DNA of 60,000 bases. It comes from Antedon mediterranea (lineage: Eukaryota > Echinodermata > Crinoidea > Comatulida > Antedonidae). How positions within the stretch are numbered: position 1 is the first letter of the stretch; each line of letters begins with the position of its first letter. The DNA is taken from positions 4,200,288 through 4,260,287 of the forward strand of contig NC_092676.1 of NCBI RefSeq assembly GCF_964355755.1, written 5' to 3'. A program made the position numbers and the translations under genes. Positions 12,901-24,760 of the stretch are shown piece after piece. Below the pieces are notes generated by a model. It made no database searches and had not been told where the DNA came from. It saw only the letters and a list, made by a program, of their open reading frames with translations.

Positions 12901-15900
12901 CTCAGGATGGTTAATGCAGCGCATCCATTCAATAAACTAAATTATAAACTAAAAGGTAATTAAAGGTATAAAAATAAATGTCGCATAAAGCGGAAATCAA
13001 AAATAAGTGTATAATACAATAGTCTCAATTCTACAATCACACTCCAATTGTCTCTAGGTCAATCAATACCAAGAGTGTACTGCCATCTAGTAAATGACCC
13101 ACATTTACCAGAATCGTCCTGATACACTCATACAATTAAAAGTATTAGCAAAAGCAAGTTAATCACTTCAAGACCCTTTAACTTAAAACGGGAGAGAACA
13201 ATGTGTGATTGCAGAACCTTACTTTACAGTAACATAAATTACCAAGCGCAATTGCAAATGGTATCACAAAAGTTATAAAATATAATCAAAAAGTTAAGTA
13301 TCACATAACTAATCTAAAGCATTGAGCCAATGCAAACATAATGCATAAACCTAATCTTCATAAGCTTAAATCTCAAATTAAGTTATATTAACAAATTTGT
13401 TAAACATAAAATAATACAATTGATAGTTCTTACCTAAGAAAAGAGCCAAAATATGAAAAAGTGACTTCCTTTAAAGTTGTTAAAAATGTATAGATGTTTC
13501 TTGTGAGCAGGCACAAGTGGAAGTGAGGTATAATCATCAGAAATGAAGATAATCACCTTAGTTGCCTAGCAACTTGGCAAAACACATTCCTTACTTCCCA
13601 AACATTTGTCACTATGACCCACTTGGGGTAACCTTTGTTGCAATTAAGCTGCATTCTTTTCTACTGACCTATAAACTATATTTATATACAGTACATTGTA
13701 AAAACAGATACATTCAAATGAAAAAAATCAAACAGAAAGATATAAGAAAGATATAAATGGTAAAAATATATTCATAAAAATCATAGGGTTACAACCTCCC
13801 CTCTTGAACTCTGCGTTGTCCCTAACGCACTTAGAGAATTTGCCAGACCATAGAGACTGGTGGCTACTCTGCTATACCAGGTTGGATTTCCAAGATGATC
13901 ATAGTTGAGTCTTCGAGGCACTTGACGGTTTCTGACTGGCCTGCTGTATTCCTCCGTTTCTACAGTGATGTCGTCACCTTGTTCTGTAACACTTTCTGGT
14001 TCATTGGTTGTTTGATCACCATCATCAGACTCGGACCTCGTTGTTGTGTTAGTATCACCACTAGCTGTGTCTGCAGTTTCTACAGGCACTTCAGTATTGT
14101 TTTCACACTGAACTTGCTCCTCTTGTCCACTACTAAAATCTGTGATTCTCTTTATAAGTGTTCTAGGCGTGTATTCAGAGGCATCCGTATTTGGAAATGT
14201 AGAAGATACTATTATAGGCCTACTTGGAGTTTCTTGTAGATACGGTGGTGTAAGTGAACCAGCTATGCTGCTATCCTCTATTTCAGAATTATCATTTTGT
14301 ACAGGAGTAGCATTGAGAACATCAATGTGCTCAGTTTCACTGGCCTGATCATTTGCATTATCTACAGGAACTGATATAGTTACATCTACAACAGATTCAT
14401 CATCTTCATCACTGGAACAAGAATTTTCATTCTCGGTTGTATTCTTTGTTTGTGATCGGGTTTTTGGTCTTCTAGCCTTTTCTGGAACTGGACTGGGTAG
14501 TCTCACTTCTGTGATGTAACCAACAGGAAGAATATGATCCCGATGCAAAGTTTTAGCTTGTTCATTACCTTTTTCTGGTTTAAGTCTGTAAACTGGAAGG
14601 TCTGCAAATTTCTCTATAATAATAAATGGTTCAGGTTTCCAACGGTCTGCAAGCTTATTCTTTCCTTTAAGTCCTAAGTTTCTGACTAGAACTCAGTCTC
14701 CTGGTTGCAGAACTGCATTAGCTATACGGACTTTCTTATCGTACCTCCTTTTGTTAGCATGCCCAGCCTTTTCTGACTCATTTCGTGCCATATCATAAGC
14801 TTTCTCAAGACCTTGACGAAGATCTTCCACATATTTGCTATGACTACGATTTTGGTTTCCATCAGGGTGCAAGTCGAAACAAATATCAACGGGCAAGCGA
14901 GCTTCCCTTCCAAACATAAGAAAGTAGGGTGAAAATCCGGTACTGTCATGCTTCGTGCAATTATATGCATGCACTAACGAGCTGACATGCTTACTCCAAT
15001 TTACTTTCTTTTCATTTTCTAATGTTCCCAGCATGTTTAATAGTGTTCGGTTAAATCTCTCAGGTTGTGGATCTCCTTGTGGGTGATAAGGAGTGGTATG
15101 TGATTTGTGAATTCCTAATAGACCAGTGAGTTCTTTGATCACTTTACTTTCAAATTCTGGTCCTTGATCAGAGTGGAGCCTTTTTGGTAGCCCATAGTGT
15201 TGAAAGTATTGTTGCCATAATACCTTCGCAACTGTAAGTGCTGTTTGGTCCTTTGTCGGAAAAGCTTGGGCATACCTGGTGAAATGATCGGTCACTACCA
15301 GTATCGACTTCTTACCACTGCTATCTGGCTCAAGAGACAGAAAGTCCATACAGACCAACTCCATAGGTCCATTTGTTTTAATATTGTGTAGCGGTGCACT
15401 TTTTGAAGGCAAAGATTTACGTGCTAGGCAACGACCACAATGCTTGACCCACTCTACCACCTCTGTTGACATCTTCGGCCAATAGAATCTCTCTCTAACT
15501 AACGCTACTGTGCGTTCAGTGCCATGATGTCCTAAGTCATTATGGAGCATTGTCAAAGCCTTCACTCGGTAAGCCTTTGGTAAAAGGAGTTGTTCAATTT
15601 TACTACCGTCTTGAGGTCTGGTAATAATACGGTACAGTACATTATCTTTCAATGTTAATTTGGCATATTCTCTGCAATAACGAGTAAGTTCCTTCGACGC
15701 GTTGTTTGTTATCTTTGGCTTCTGACCTGATTTTACCATTTCTTTCAGTTCCTTTAACACATAATCAGCATCCTGTGCTTCATTCCAGTTAATAACATCA
15801 GTGAGGGATGTTTCATTACTATACATCTCTGGAATACACTGACTACTACCACCAAGACAATATGCATAAGGTAGTGTGTCACTTGAATTGGTAACAGCTG

Positions 15901-18900
15901 AACGTATCCCATATACCGCATTTATGACTTCTTTAGGTGAGATTTCACTCACTCGCGTTTGTAGATTCTCTTTAATTCTCATCTGATCAACTTCATCTGC
16001 CGCATTAGCATCAGAAGCGAGAGGTCTGCGGGACAATGCATCCGCATCTTGATTAGTTCTACCAGGTTTATATTGAATGGAGAAGTCAAAGTTAGCTAAC
16101 GCGGCCAACCATCGGTGACCTGTAGCATCCAATTTAGCTGAAGTAAGAACATATGTTAATGGATTACTGTCAGTCATTACCTTGGTACCTTTTGCATGGT
16201 ACAAAAGATCCTTAAATTTATCAGTTACGGCCCATTTTAATGCCAGGAATTCAAGTTTATGTGCTGGGTAATTTCTCTCACTCTGGCTCACTGTCCGACT
16301 AGCATATGCTACAGGTTTAAATTTGTTGTCAACTTCCTGTAATAAAACTGCTCCAAGACCATCACGGCATGCATCGACATGAAGTTGGAATGGCTTGGTG
16401 AGATCAGCATATGCTAAAACAGGTGCAGATGATAATCTAGTCTTAAGTTGGTTAAAAGCCTGGTTACATAGATCAGTCCATTGATTTGAGAATGGTTCAG
16501 AAGACTTCTGTAACCCGTCATGACGTACTTTCTTTGACGTTCGACCACGCTTAGGTGAGAAGGCATATTTACTGGCTAATGAGTGAAGCGGAGCTGCAAT
16601 TTTCGAGTATCCTTCAACAAATCGTCTATAATAACCTGTTAGGCCAAGGAAACTTCGTAAGTCCTTAGCATTCTTTGGTGTAGGCCACTCTTTAACGCTT
16701 GAAACCTTTTCAGGATCAGTCTGAATTCCCTCTTCGCTTACTATATGCCCAAGGTATGTTACAGATTTGCAAAAGAACTTGCACTTCTCTGGAGAAACCT
16801 TGAGGCCAAACTCTTTTAAGCGATCAAATACTTTGGTGAGACGATTTTCCATCTCCTCTACTGTCTTAGAAAATACGATAATGTCATCCATGTATACCAA
16901 TGCTTCAATAAAATTCATGCCGGACATACAAGATTCCATTAATCTTTGAAAAGTAGACGGTGCACCTTTAATACCTTGAGGCATCCTTTCGAATTCATAA
17001 AAACCAATTGGGCAAGTGAAGGCGGTTTTCTCCTTGTCACTCTCGCGCATAGGAATTTGATAGAAACCGGACTTAAGATCAATTACAGAGAACCATTTGG
17101 AACCACTGAGACAGTCGACAGCATCTTGTATCAGGGGTACTACATACTGGTCTGGCACAGTCCTTGCATTCAACTTTCTGTAATCGACGCACATTCGTAA
17201 GGAGCCATTTTTCTTTCTGACCAAAACAATTGGTGAGGCATATCTGCTCTTTGATGGTTTGATAATTCCATTACTTAAAAGTTCGTGAATATGTGTTTGT
17301 AAGTCAACTAAGTCGCCTGGGGATACCCTTCGTGTCCTCTCTCGAAAAGGAGTAGTGTCGTTCAAGTTGACTTCATGCTCAGCATTAGAGGTCAATCCAA
17401 GGTCCCATTCATGTTTGGCAAAAACATCAGCCTTTTCCTGGAACCTGCTAAGCATTCGGCTTTTAACATCTACGGGCACTTCAGATCCCCATTCAAACGG
17501 TAACTTACTGATGTCATTTAATTGCTCTGGGATTTGAGAAGAATTAGTTGAACAAGGGTTAGTAATGCTGCTAGGGATAGTGGCTTCTGCTAGTATATTA
17601 TTTTTATGTACATAAATATCTTTTGAACTGCTGTTTTTAACATCTATATTTACAGTGACACGTTTTCCTCTGGGTAATTTCTTAAGGCAAATGGTTGAAT
17701 TTAAATGTGCATTGACTTTGTTATTTGTATCAATCAATACTGTGACTTCATTGGTTGGCTTTCTGACTACCGCTTTAACGCTCTTGGTGGTACCAGCAGC
17801 AATAAGCTCACTACCAGCTGACCGTATAATCATGGTTTTCTCTTGGTTATCAGCATTGCGATATATAGCTGCACAACGTGTATTAATGAAGAGTCTTCTC
17901 AGGTATTGGGAACCAGCCCTTTTCTTACATTCCTGACGGAGTTGATTGAACAATCCTGTGTTGGTACCAATAATTACTTCATGTGAATTTTCAGTGTCTG
18001 GAACGACTAAAACTAGAACTTCAAAATTCTTATTGGTGCCAGCAAAAGTTTGAGGGAAAGCAATTCTAACCTTGGTCCATCCGAGATATGGTATTTTGCC
18101 ACCACCACCATGCCATAAGACTAAATCTGACAAAGGATGCAATGTCTTTGTAAGCTTCATAAAGACTGAATTATTAATTGTAGTGACTTGTGAACCACTA
18201 TCCAAAAGGCAATTATGTTTTAACCCATCAATGAAACATTCTTCAGTCACACTCTCCCCCACCAGTCCATTGGGAATATCGGTAAAATTTGGAGCTAATC
18301 GTTCTTCTTTGACATCTGACTGCCCCCTTCAAATGTCCGTTGGAGTTTCCCTGGTTGTGCAGATGGCTAATCAATTTCTCGTTAACTAATGCAGCATTTA
18401 CTTCTTTGGCACAATTACGTTTAATATGGCCATTTTCGCCGCAGTTGTAGCAGAATTTAGGGAAGTCAGATGGTTGTCGTCGTCCCCTACCTTGCCATTG
18501 GGTCTTTTGTTGATGTGGTTTTGATTCTGGTTGAGATTGTTGACTTTGTTGCTGGGTATGAGTACTGCCTAGAGTCGATTGTTTTAACATTTTCTCAATT
18601 CTGCTCATTCGCTCAATCAAATCGTTATTTTGGACTGAATGAGATGCAGCCACTGCGTTGCGGCTTTGCCCTTTAGCCTTCATCTGTCTATTTGATGTTT
18701 CTTCCTCCCATCGTCTCACTTTTCCTAGTAGGGTAAGATATGTTGGTGGTGCTTCTTGTAATTCTCTTAAACGCAAGTCCACTAACAGCAATGGTTCGAA
18801 GATGTTGCCCCTTATGAACTGCTTCAGAATTGCGGCATTCATCCTGTCTTCTGATATACCTCCCTTTTGCAGAACATGTCGTAAAGAATCCTGCAGTCGT

Positions 18901-21900
18901 GTGAGGTAATGTGATGGCGTTTCCCCTGTCTTTTGCTCAATCGAAAAGAATTGGTGGAACAATTCTTCACCTGTAAGCGTTGAGCCATACACTACCTCCA
19001 TAGCTTGGAGATAATCTTTTGCTGAAGCTGATGGGTTTTCTCGCCGGAGGTCATCAATAACATCCAACGCTGGAGAACGGAGTGCTTCACGTAGTCGCCT
19101 TTTCTTTTAAGCTTGTGAAACCTCTGTCTCCGATTCTTCAATAAGGGCCTTTGCCTGTGTCCTCCATACATGATATGGGTCTTCGTCTTTCCCTTTGTCA
19201 GTTCGGCCAGAGAATACTCTAAGTTTTCGGTAGTTTACTGACAGTCTAGCCACATTTAGCAATTCACTGTGATGAGTTGAATGACTTGGTTCGGGTGACG
19301 TGGAGGGAAGTAATGATGAAAACTCTTCTACCCGTTTGACTATAATCGTAAAATTAATCGTGTCATCTTCTTCAGAGATTTCAAATTCTTCTGGAATGTT
19401 CATATCTGCTGTTTTCAATGACAGTCTAGCTAATATGAAAGTTTTCTTGAAGTCATGTTTGTCGATTTCATCTCTTCGTTTTATCTCTTCGACTGGCAGA
19501 GCACCACACAACTTTCTATATAGCCTGTGAGTAGCCACTGTTGTTCTAGGCGCAGACAGTAAAATTGGGTAACCTACAAGATTAGCCCATTCTAAGGCAT
19601 ACTCTATTAATTTCGACATCTTGGCTCTTTTTAACTACTTAGAAATAAATAAAACCTACTTATCAGAATACTGTAATTACAAGACGTAAATAATGGTGAT
19701 TAACCACACACACAATAGTAATAAAATATATATTACGTTTCCCGGACGAGCCCCCAATTTGTAACCCGAGTTTCTAGCAAGAAACTAAAATTTCCAAGAA
19801 GTATTAAATAATCAAATCAAGGAAAACGCCTTATAAATTAAAATGTAGATTTATTCCTTTGACATCAACTTGTCAGAATTTACATAACCAATATTATTTA
19901 TTCACAAGATAAAACATTAAAGTGTCCACAAAACTAAAAGTTTATATTAAAATTGAGTCTTCAGTTGAAACAATTCCGACTTGAAAGGTTCCACAGTAGA
20001 GTAAATGTTATCAACGAAATGTTCCGACCAATGGTGTAATAATTGCAATAATGATTCGTAAATTTCAAAAGTAGTGTTTTCTCATCTAAGAAAAGAGAAA
20101 ATATATACATATACTATATAACTATAAAACAATTTAAATCAAATATCATTTGGTACATAATTAAAATACCACAATGTTTGCAAAATAACCTAGGCTATGA
20201 TAGACAATTAAACAAAATAAAACATAATCCGTCAATACCGCCAGGTTCGATTAACACTGATTGGTATATGATTATTCACACTACTCATTAAAACATTAGT
20301 TACATTATATAGTTAGAGGTACTTCGTTTGGTAAGTATGCTAATACTTGATACCAATATAACTACATTGCAACTCAATGGATAATAGCAATAGCTATTCA
20401 AACGTGTGTCTATCAACATATTAACCTGACTATTATAAACTCAGGATGGTTAATGCAGCGCATCCATTCAATAAACTAAATTATAAACTAAAAGGTAATT
20501 AAAGGTATAAAAATAAATGTCGCATAAAGCGGAAATCAAAAATAAGTGTATAATACAATAGTCTCAATTCTACAATCACACTCCAATTGTCTCTAGGTCA
20601 ATCAATACCAAGAGTGTACTGCCATCTAGTAAATGACCCACATTTACCAGAATCGTCCTGATACACTCATACAATTAAAAGTATTAGCAAAAGCAAGTTA
20701 ATCACTTCAAGACCCTTTAACTTAAAACGGGAGAGAACAATGTGTGATTGCAGAACCTTACTTTACAGTAACATAAATTACCAAGCGCAATTGCAAATGG
20801 TATCACAAAAGTTATAAAATATAATCAAAAAGTTAAGTATCACATAACTAATCTAAAGCATTGAGCCAATGCAAACATAATGCATAAACCTAATCTTCAT
20901 AAGCTTAAATCTCAAATTAAGTTATATTAACAAATTTGTTAAACATAAAATAATACAATTGATAGTTCTTACCTAAGAAAAGAGCCAAAATATGAAAAAG
21001 TGACTTCCTTTAAAGTTGTTAAAAATGTATAGATGTTTCTTGTGAGCAGGCACAAGTGGAAGTGAGGTATAATCATCAGAAATGAAGATAATCACCTTAG
21101 TTGCCTAGCAACTTGGCAAAACACATTCCTTACTTCCCAAACATTTGTCACTATGACCCACTTGGGGTAACCTTTGTTGCAATTAAGCTGCATTCTTTTC
21201 TACTGACCTATAAACTATATTTATATACAGTACATTGTAAAAACAGATACATTCAAATGAAAAAAATCAAACAGAAAGATATAAGAAAGATATAAATGGT
21301 AAAAATATATTCATAAAAATCATAGGGTTACACATATAATGGTAGTTCATCCAGTGATCAAATTACAAGTTACTAGATGGTACGCGTACCATCTAGTTCG
21401 TGCCGCGCCCACAGAGATGGTTCTCGAATACATAGTAATTTCAGCGTAAAAAGACTGGCGATTTCAAATGTACGTACGGCAGGACTATAATACATTGTCG
21501 TTTACAGAAACAAATAAATAGACACAATGATTTATGTAGTCAACCAAAATTAGCACCTAGAAACTTGTCACAAAATGAGTCGAAATTGGTTATTTGGACT
21601 CATTTAAACAAACCCAATTTTGTTAAATTATTCTTTATATTTCTTTATTATCCAATCAGTAACGAAATATTTTTTTTATATAAGCCTATAAATAATATAC
21701 CACTAAATAGAGTAAAACATTTCCGATTTAATACTTTATTAAAACTGTCACTGCCTCATGGTCGATTGAAATAGTAAAGTACATTTAAAGACCATTTTTG
21801 TAATTATTAATTAATACAAACGTTGAGAAACAACTGACAGTAATACAGTATATATTATTATGTGTTTATAGTCTAAAAGTAGGGGCTACCCACACTCACA

Positions 21901-23496
21901 GTGATGACGTTTATTAGTATATTTGTTTATATTATATCTAACAGTACCAACACACGTGTTGTTTTGATTCAAATGGCGATCAAAAGTGGTTAATACCTAT
22001 TTGCAGTATTGTATAGCATTACAATCCATTTCTGTTTATTCTCCAAGGGTCTATAAATTTACAGTACCTACTTGTGTTAAACCATGGAGGTATGCAATAA
22101 TTTGGAATGTTCCATTCATTGCAAATCAATACATTTCTATAAACGTATATTAAATCTATCAAAATAGTATTTTTTAAAGAAAATCGGCCTGTCTTCAACA
22201 TTATGATGCTGTACTCGAGCTGTTCAATCGCTTTTCAGCCATTAAAAACAGTTATCGTAGGAGGAGATAGGAAAATGCGAAGCATCCTCGTATTATTGTA
22301 TGCGGGTATTTTTCACGATGGACATGTATTAGACAGTGTATACCACGATTGGAAAACACCCCTATTTGGGGCAAATTTAATTATCTAACTAAATTTAATT
22401 AGTAAACAGGGTTACATCAGGTGGTTAAAATCAGTACTGAGATTCTAACCAACTTTATATACCATCGAGTAAACATTCTAGAAATAACGCGCGATTTAGC
22501 GAATTTTGCCCTTACGTAAATTTATATATAGATGAGCACTGAGTCTTAGTGGTCAAATTATTGTCCATGGGTTAGTTCCAGTGGTCAAATCAATGTGCAA
22601 GTAAATTGAACAAGTAAATCTCAGTAGAATATTGATTTTTATGGTAAATTCCTTCATGAAAAAAATATTAGAAAACTCTCCAGCTTAAAGATGTATTGTC
22701 CATTTGACTAATTCCAAAAATTTGTCGAAAAAAAAAATCATTTAACTGAAATACAGACATTTTTTGTTAAAAAAATAACTTTAACTTGTTGCTTTTGGCT
22801 TGAATTTTCGACTTAAAAGTGAATAACTTTAATATTACTTTGATATGGCTAATTTAAATTTAGAATATTTTGACCTTTATTTTTTTGTGTTTCAAGGGAC
22901 AATACATCTTTAAATTGTGTACATGTAATAATGTTTAATCTGTAAATAAGCATACATTCTAAGTTTGGGATTTCTGCTGGCTTGAAATTTCCTAAATATG
23001 ACCCCAATCTCCAACCCCCTGGGTCAAAACGCCCAGAGCCAAAATGGTCCTGGGATGAAATGTTTCTAATTCATTAACATACTACTATACTCCACAAAAA
23101 GTTGATTTTTAAGTTGTTGTGGCCAAGGATCGGTGATTCATTCTAGGCATCAAGTAATTTGAAAAAAAATATTGAGATTATGGTTTTAAAAAGTGCAAGA
23201 TTTTAGTTCAGTGGCATGAGAGAGCTTGCAGTTGGGTAAAATTGAAAGCCTCACTAATCCATACTGGACATGTATGGGTAATTTGTGCTTTATTCTAGTA
23301 ATGTTACAATAGTGTACCCTATTACCTACACCTACACTACTCCTTATTTTGTATATGTAGTGTGCAGTATACCTTCAATAGTGTTTTCTACTTGATCTTC
23401 TGAATTTTCAAACACTGCCAATTCCACAATCATCTTCATTATCGCAGCGCAATCCTCCGGTCTTGCATCTCGTATACAGAAGTTGTCATCTTCCAT
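6732..23496 (-). CDS. SAT2: SAT2-like diamine/thialysine N-acetyltransferase, four exons (GNAT fold)
   Basis: Four exons join in frame: 23373-23496, 11833-12012, 11487-11527 and 6732-6902. Together they give 516 bp, or 171 residues plus stop, matching the usual 170-171 residues of SSAT-family proteins. The protein opens with IRDARPEDCAAIMKMIVELA, the GNAT first strand and helix of SAT1/SAT2. It then has GYSVFFYTYSTWKGK and VYMEDLYIM (core beta strands), RERGYG (the R-x-x-G-x-G acetyl-CoA motif) and a C-terminal block with KGCQRMQWAVLGWN, AINMYK and DLTATEDWHMY. STWKG and DLT..E.WH are closer to SAT2 than to SAT1. The family acetylates polyamines or thialysine in the cytosol. The usual Asp of the VLDWN motif is Gly here. 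Intron 1 holds a 9.1-kb gypsy element and intron 3 a hAT-like element, so the locus spans 16.8 kb. The gene runs convergently toward the GPCR. Confidence 0.88.
7051..7214. mobile_element. Small foldback MITE with 15-bp perfect terminal inverted repeats
   Basis: TTCTGAAAAGTCCCG at 7051-7065 is repeated in perfect inverse at 7200-7214. The interior contains a second short hairpin (GGATGCCACTG...GGCATCC). It lies in intron 3 of the SAT2-like gene. No convincing target duplication was seen. Confidence 0.65.
7240..7470. repeat. Degenerate ~80-90 bp tandem repeat, three copies
   Basis: Three imperfect copies share CTACAAGTGTAGAGCGCGTA and CACTGGTGG(T)CTATTTG-like blocks. It lies in SAT2 intron 3. 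Confidence 0.6.
7770..8767. repeat. ~340-bp tandem repeat, three diverged copies
   Basis: Copies begin near 7770, 8104 and 8448. Each contains ATGCAAATTAG, a GAGAGTTGATTTTTTCA-like block, ATGAAACATTTTACGAAAAA, GACCGGAAGTA and TGTCTGTAGAGACTT. Stops occur in all frames, so it is non-coding. The unit probably derives from a mobile element that amplified locally within the intron. Confidence 0.75.
8768..10392. repeat. Tandem duplication of a ~274-bp unit; first copy split by a hAT-like element
   Basis: Copy 1 is 8768-8970 joined to 10041-10111. Copy 2 is 10119-10392, uninterrupted and almost identical (only a few base differences). Both begin ATTCGTGAGGTTAATTTCCC and end ...GATGTTATGTATT. Copy 2 therefore preserves the empty site of the element inserted in copy 1. 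Confidence 0.85.
8971..10035. mobile_element. Non-autonomous hAT-like DNA element with GC-rich CAGG...CCTG ends
   Basis: The ends are inverted: CAGGCCCGTAGCCAGG at 8971 and CCTGGCTACGGCCCTG ending at 10035. GATAG flanks both sides (8966-8970 and 10036-10040) but occurs once in the uninterrupted duplicate near 10316-10321. That gives a 5-bp target duplication, shorter than the usual 8 bp of hAT elements. The interior holds no transposase. Minus-strand open frames at 9035-9418 and 9603-9878 overlap one another in different frames and match nothing I recognise. A segment at about 9100-9370 is homologous, inverted, to 35270-35520 in another element. From 10393 to 11486 I see nothing beyond AT-rich intron. 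Confidence 0.75.
11487..11527 (-). CDS. SAT2: SAT2-like gene, exon 3 (41 bp)
   Basis: On the minus strand the exon lies between TTTATAG and GTAATT. It encodes RGYGRILMRRVAE, including the glycine-rich acetyl-CoA pyrophosphate loop. Its phases (2 bases in, phase 0 out) fit exons 2 and 4 exactly. Confidence 0.85.
11833..12012 (-). CDS. SAT2: SAT2-like gene, exon 2
   Basis: A 180-bp exon with acceptor TTTTTTTTCAG and donor GTAAAT on the minus strand. It encodes GLQKDIFEPG... through GYSVFFYTYSTWKGK and YMEDLYIMKEF, the central GNAT strands. Both phases fit the neighbours. Confidence 0.9.
12098..12118. repeat. (GATA)n microsatellite
   Basis: Five GATA units just upstream of the gypsy insertion, in SAT2 intron 1. 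Confidence 0.85.
12221..13793 (-). repeat. 3' LTR of the PNMA-gag gypsy element
   Basis: 1573 bp, TG...CA ends, apparently identical to 19760-21332. The pol frame runs a few codons into it, with its stop at 13781-13783. The small + frame at 13562-13756 recurs identically in the other LTR and is not a gene. Confidence 0.95.
13781..18333 (-). pseudogene. pol (protease, RT, RNase H, integrase) of the PNMA-gag gypsy element, one in-frame stop
   Basis: The frame opens inside the end of gag; the first recognisable protease residues come about 20 codons after 18262. Landmarks numbered from 18262: protease DSG near residue 23, the RT motif YMDD at 457-460, and RNase H around 620-750. An H-H-C-C integrase finger follows at about 900-950, then the DDE core with its first Asp at 973. 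HSDQG and a Glu in QPERFNRTL complete the triad, so catalytic motifs look intact. The TGA at 14693-14695 interrupts the frame right after Pro-Gly-Asp, in the integrase C-terminal region. The same frame then continues open to the TGA at 13781-13783. A CGA-to-TGA change by CpG decay is a plausible origin. Confidence 0.92.
13794..13805 (-). other. Polypurine tract
   Basis: Minus strand AAGAGGGGAGGT lies directly before the 3' LTR, the expected plus-strand priming site. Confidence 0.75.
18243..19619 (-). pseudogene. gag of the gypsy element (PNMA/Ma-like capsid, CCHC knuckle) with an in-frame stop
   Basis: One frame runs from the ATG at 19619 to the TGA at 18243-18245. It is interrupted once by TAA at 19107-19109, with 13 open codons between that stop and the next start-like codon. 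The first half (170 residues) ends in a region resembling the PNMA capsid start (RKLRVFSGR). The second half has the Ma-type alpha-helical capsid (LREALRSPALDVI) and a nucleocapsid with the zinc knuckle CYNCGENGHIKRNC. The gag frame overlaps pol by about 90 bp in the +1 phase. A run of five G near 18322-18327 lies where the two frames diverge. Confidence 0.88.
19740..19756 (-). other. Primer-binding site matching tRNA-Pro
   Basis: Minus strand TGGGGGCTCGTCCGGGA lies three bases inside the 5' LTR. It is the complement of the 3' end of tRNA-Pro, the same primer used by murine-leukaemia-type retroviruses. Confidence 0.85.
19760..21332 (-). repeat. 5' LTR of the PNMA-gag gypsy element
   Basis: 1573 bp, TG...CA ends; promoter-bearing LTR for the minus-strand element. 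See 12221-13793 for its twin. Confidence 0.95.
21337..22684. other. SAT2 intron 1 sequence with no recognised feature
   Basis: AT-rich sequence. Small open frames at 21565-21774, 22019-22201 and 22203-22388 have no splice context or family motif and are taken as chance. Confidence 0.5.
22685..22913. mobile_element. TTAA-flanked MITE (221-bp body)
   Basis: TTAA at 22685-22688 and 22910-22913 flank inverted ends AGATGTATTGTCC and GGACAATACATCT. A TTAA target suggests a piggyBac- or Kolobok-mobilised element. Related ends occur near 2441-2460, 46190-46500 and 52217. Confidence 0.75.
23373..23496 (-). CDS. SAT2: SAT2-like gene, exon 1 with start codon
   Basis: The ATG on the minus strand is at 23494-23496. 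The 124-bp coding exon gives 41 codons plus one base and ends at donor GTATAC. It encodes MEDDNFCIRDARPEDCAAIM and the first GNAT helix. The start is the only Met before the conserved block, and the total length then equals the family norm. Confidence 0.85.
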
Positions 23497-24760
23497 TTTC
23501 CTGCTACTGTACTACTGTACTTCTTTTTTATATATAGGATATCAGAATGTTTGTAAATGTTAACAATGCATGACAGCATTAGACATTGAATTTCATTATG
23601 TTATTTCCATAAACTCTTTAATACCTTACTTTATACTGTACAGCATCGCTCTATGCTCTTACAGGAAGATAAACTGAAACAATATTTATTTCGCTTACCT
23701 GCTAACTAACGAACTCCTGATTTTACAGAATAATGCAAAATATTTAATAACTAGATGAATGATGGGTTTATTTTGATGGATCTTTTATCTTTATAAAAGA
23801 AAACTAATAAAAATCTGGCCTACAGTAGCTGCTTTAAACCAACCAGAAATAGGTAAAAATCAGGAGGCGATAGAGAAATACTTAACATTAACCTTTTTAC
23901 TAATATTAGCAGTCCTGTCCAAATAATGGTGCATATTGATAACGTTTAGTCCATACACAAATTCATCATTAGTGTGCCGCTGATGAAATATTTATTTTCC
24001 TCATTTATGACAATGCGGTATGGAAGAACATAGGATAACTACCAAAACCGCAAATGGAAGTCATCTAATATTATATGACGTTTGTCATGAAAATCATGAA
24101 TCATGAAGTACTGCAGGTACTGTATTTTGGGATATATTTTTTTCTTTTTTGCTTCTGCTGCAGAATCCAATTTAAAAACATTCACCTGCTCGGCGGTAAT
24201 GCTGAGTGACTGTGAAGTCTAATACTTACAGCAGCGATTTCAAGTTACGAGAGGTGACCGCTTACGGGAGGTTCTGACGATATTGGGCCAAAATCACGTA
24301 TTATGGCTATGCACAATATTTTTCGCCATTCTTAACGCAACAGGCCTCTTCCCAATATTCTCCAGGTAATTGTATTTTATTGTTTATGATCAGGTGGTTT
24401 ATTATTATTTATGATTTTCAGACAAATTGGTCAGTCAAAAGCTGTGTAGTTTTCTCATCGCATCTAAAAAACACAGGAATGTTCTTCACAGAAATATATT
24501 TAAAACCGCTTCGAAATAAAGCTACTGTAATTTAATAATTAATATATAAAGCACAAATGTATCAAAATTAATACAAATTTTTCTGATGGCCCACTTTATG
24601 GGAGGTAATTTACCATACAAAAATCTAATTTGTAGTAAAAAAAAAAAAAGTGGCCGACGCCGTGGCTGCTTACTGGGGGTATAGGCCTAGCCGCTTAATT
24701 ACAGGAGGTATCAAATGCACTAATTATAATTAGATACGAAGAATAAACAAGCTTTTGAAA
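23497..24760. other. 5' flank of the SAT2-like gene; no gene recognised
   Basis: This stretch presumably holds the SAT2 promoter and 5' UTR on the minus strand. The piece at about 24250-24290 (GAGGTGACCGCTTACGGGAGG) resembles 57600-57664 and is probably a scrap of a pogo-like element. Nothing else is supportable. Confidence 0.45.

Larger units (their letters stand above)
12221..21332 (-). mobile_element. Ty3/gypsy LTR retrotransposon with PNMA-like gag, young but broken
   Basis: Two 1573-bp LTRs (12221-13793 and 19760-21332) begin TGTAACCC and end GGGTTACA. The flanks carry CATA on both sides (12217-12220 and 21333-21336), a 4-bp target duplication. Coding is on the minus strand: gag with a PNMA/Ma-like capsid and one CCHC knuckle, then protease, reverse transcriptase, RNase H and integrase in the usual gypsy order. 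The primer-binding site matches tRNA-Pro. The LTRs look identical where I compared them, implying recent insertion. Yet the coding region has an in-frame TAA in gag, a gag/pol frame change and a TGA near the end of pol. It sits in intron 1 of the SAT2-like gene in the same transcriptional direction. Confidence 0.95.

Noticed and set aside
13562-13756. A 64-codon plus frame, repeated at 21101-21295
   Set aside because: Identical only because it lies in the two LTRs; antisense to the element and without motif.
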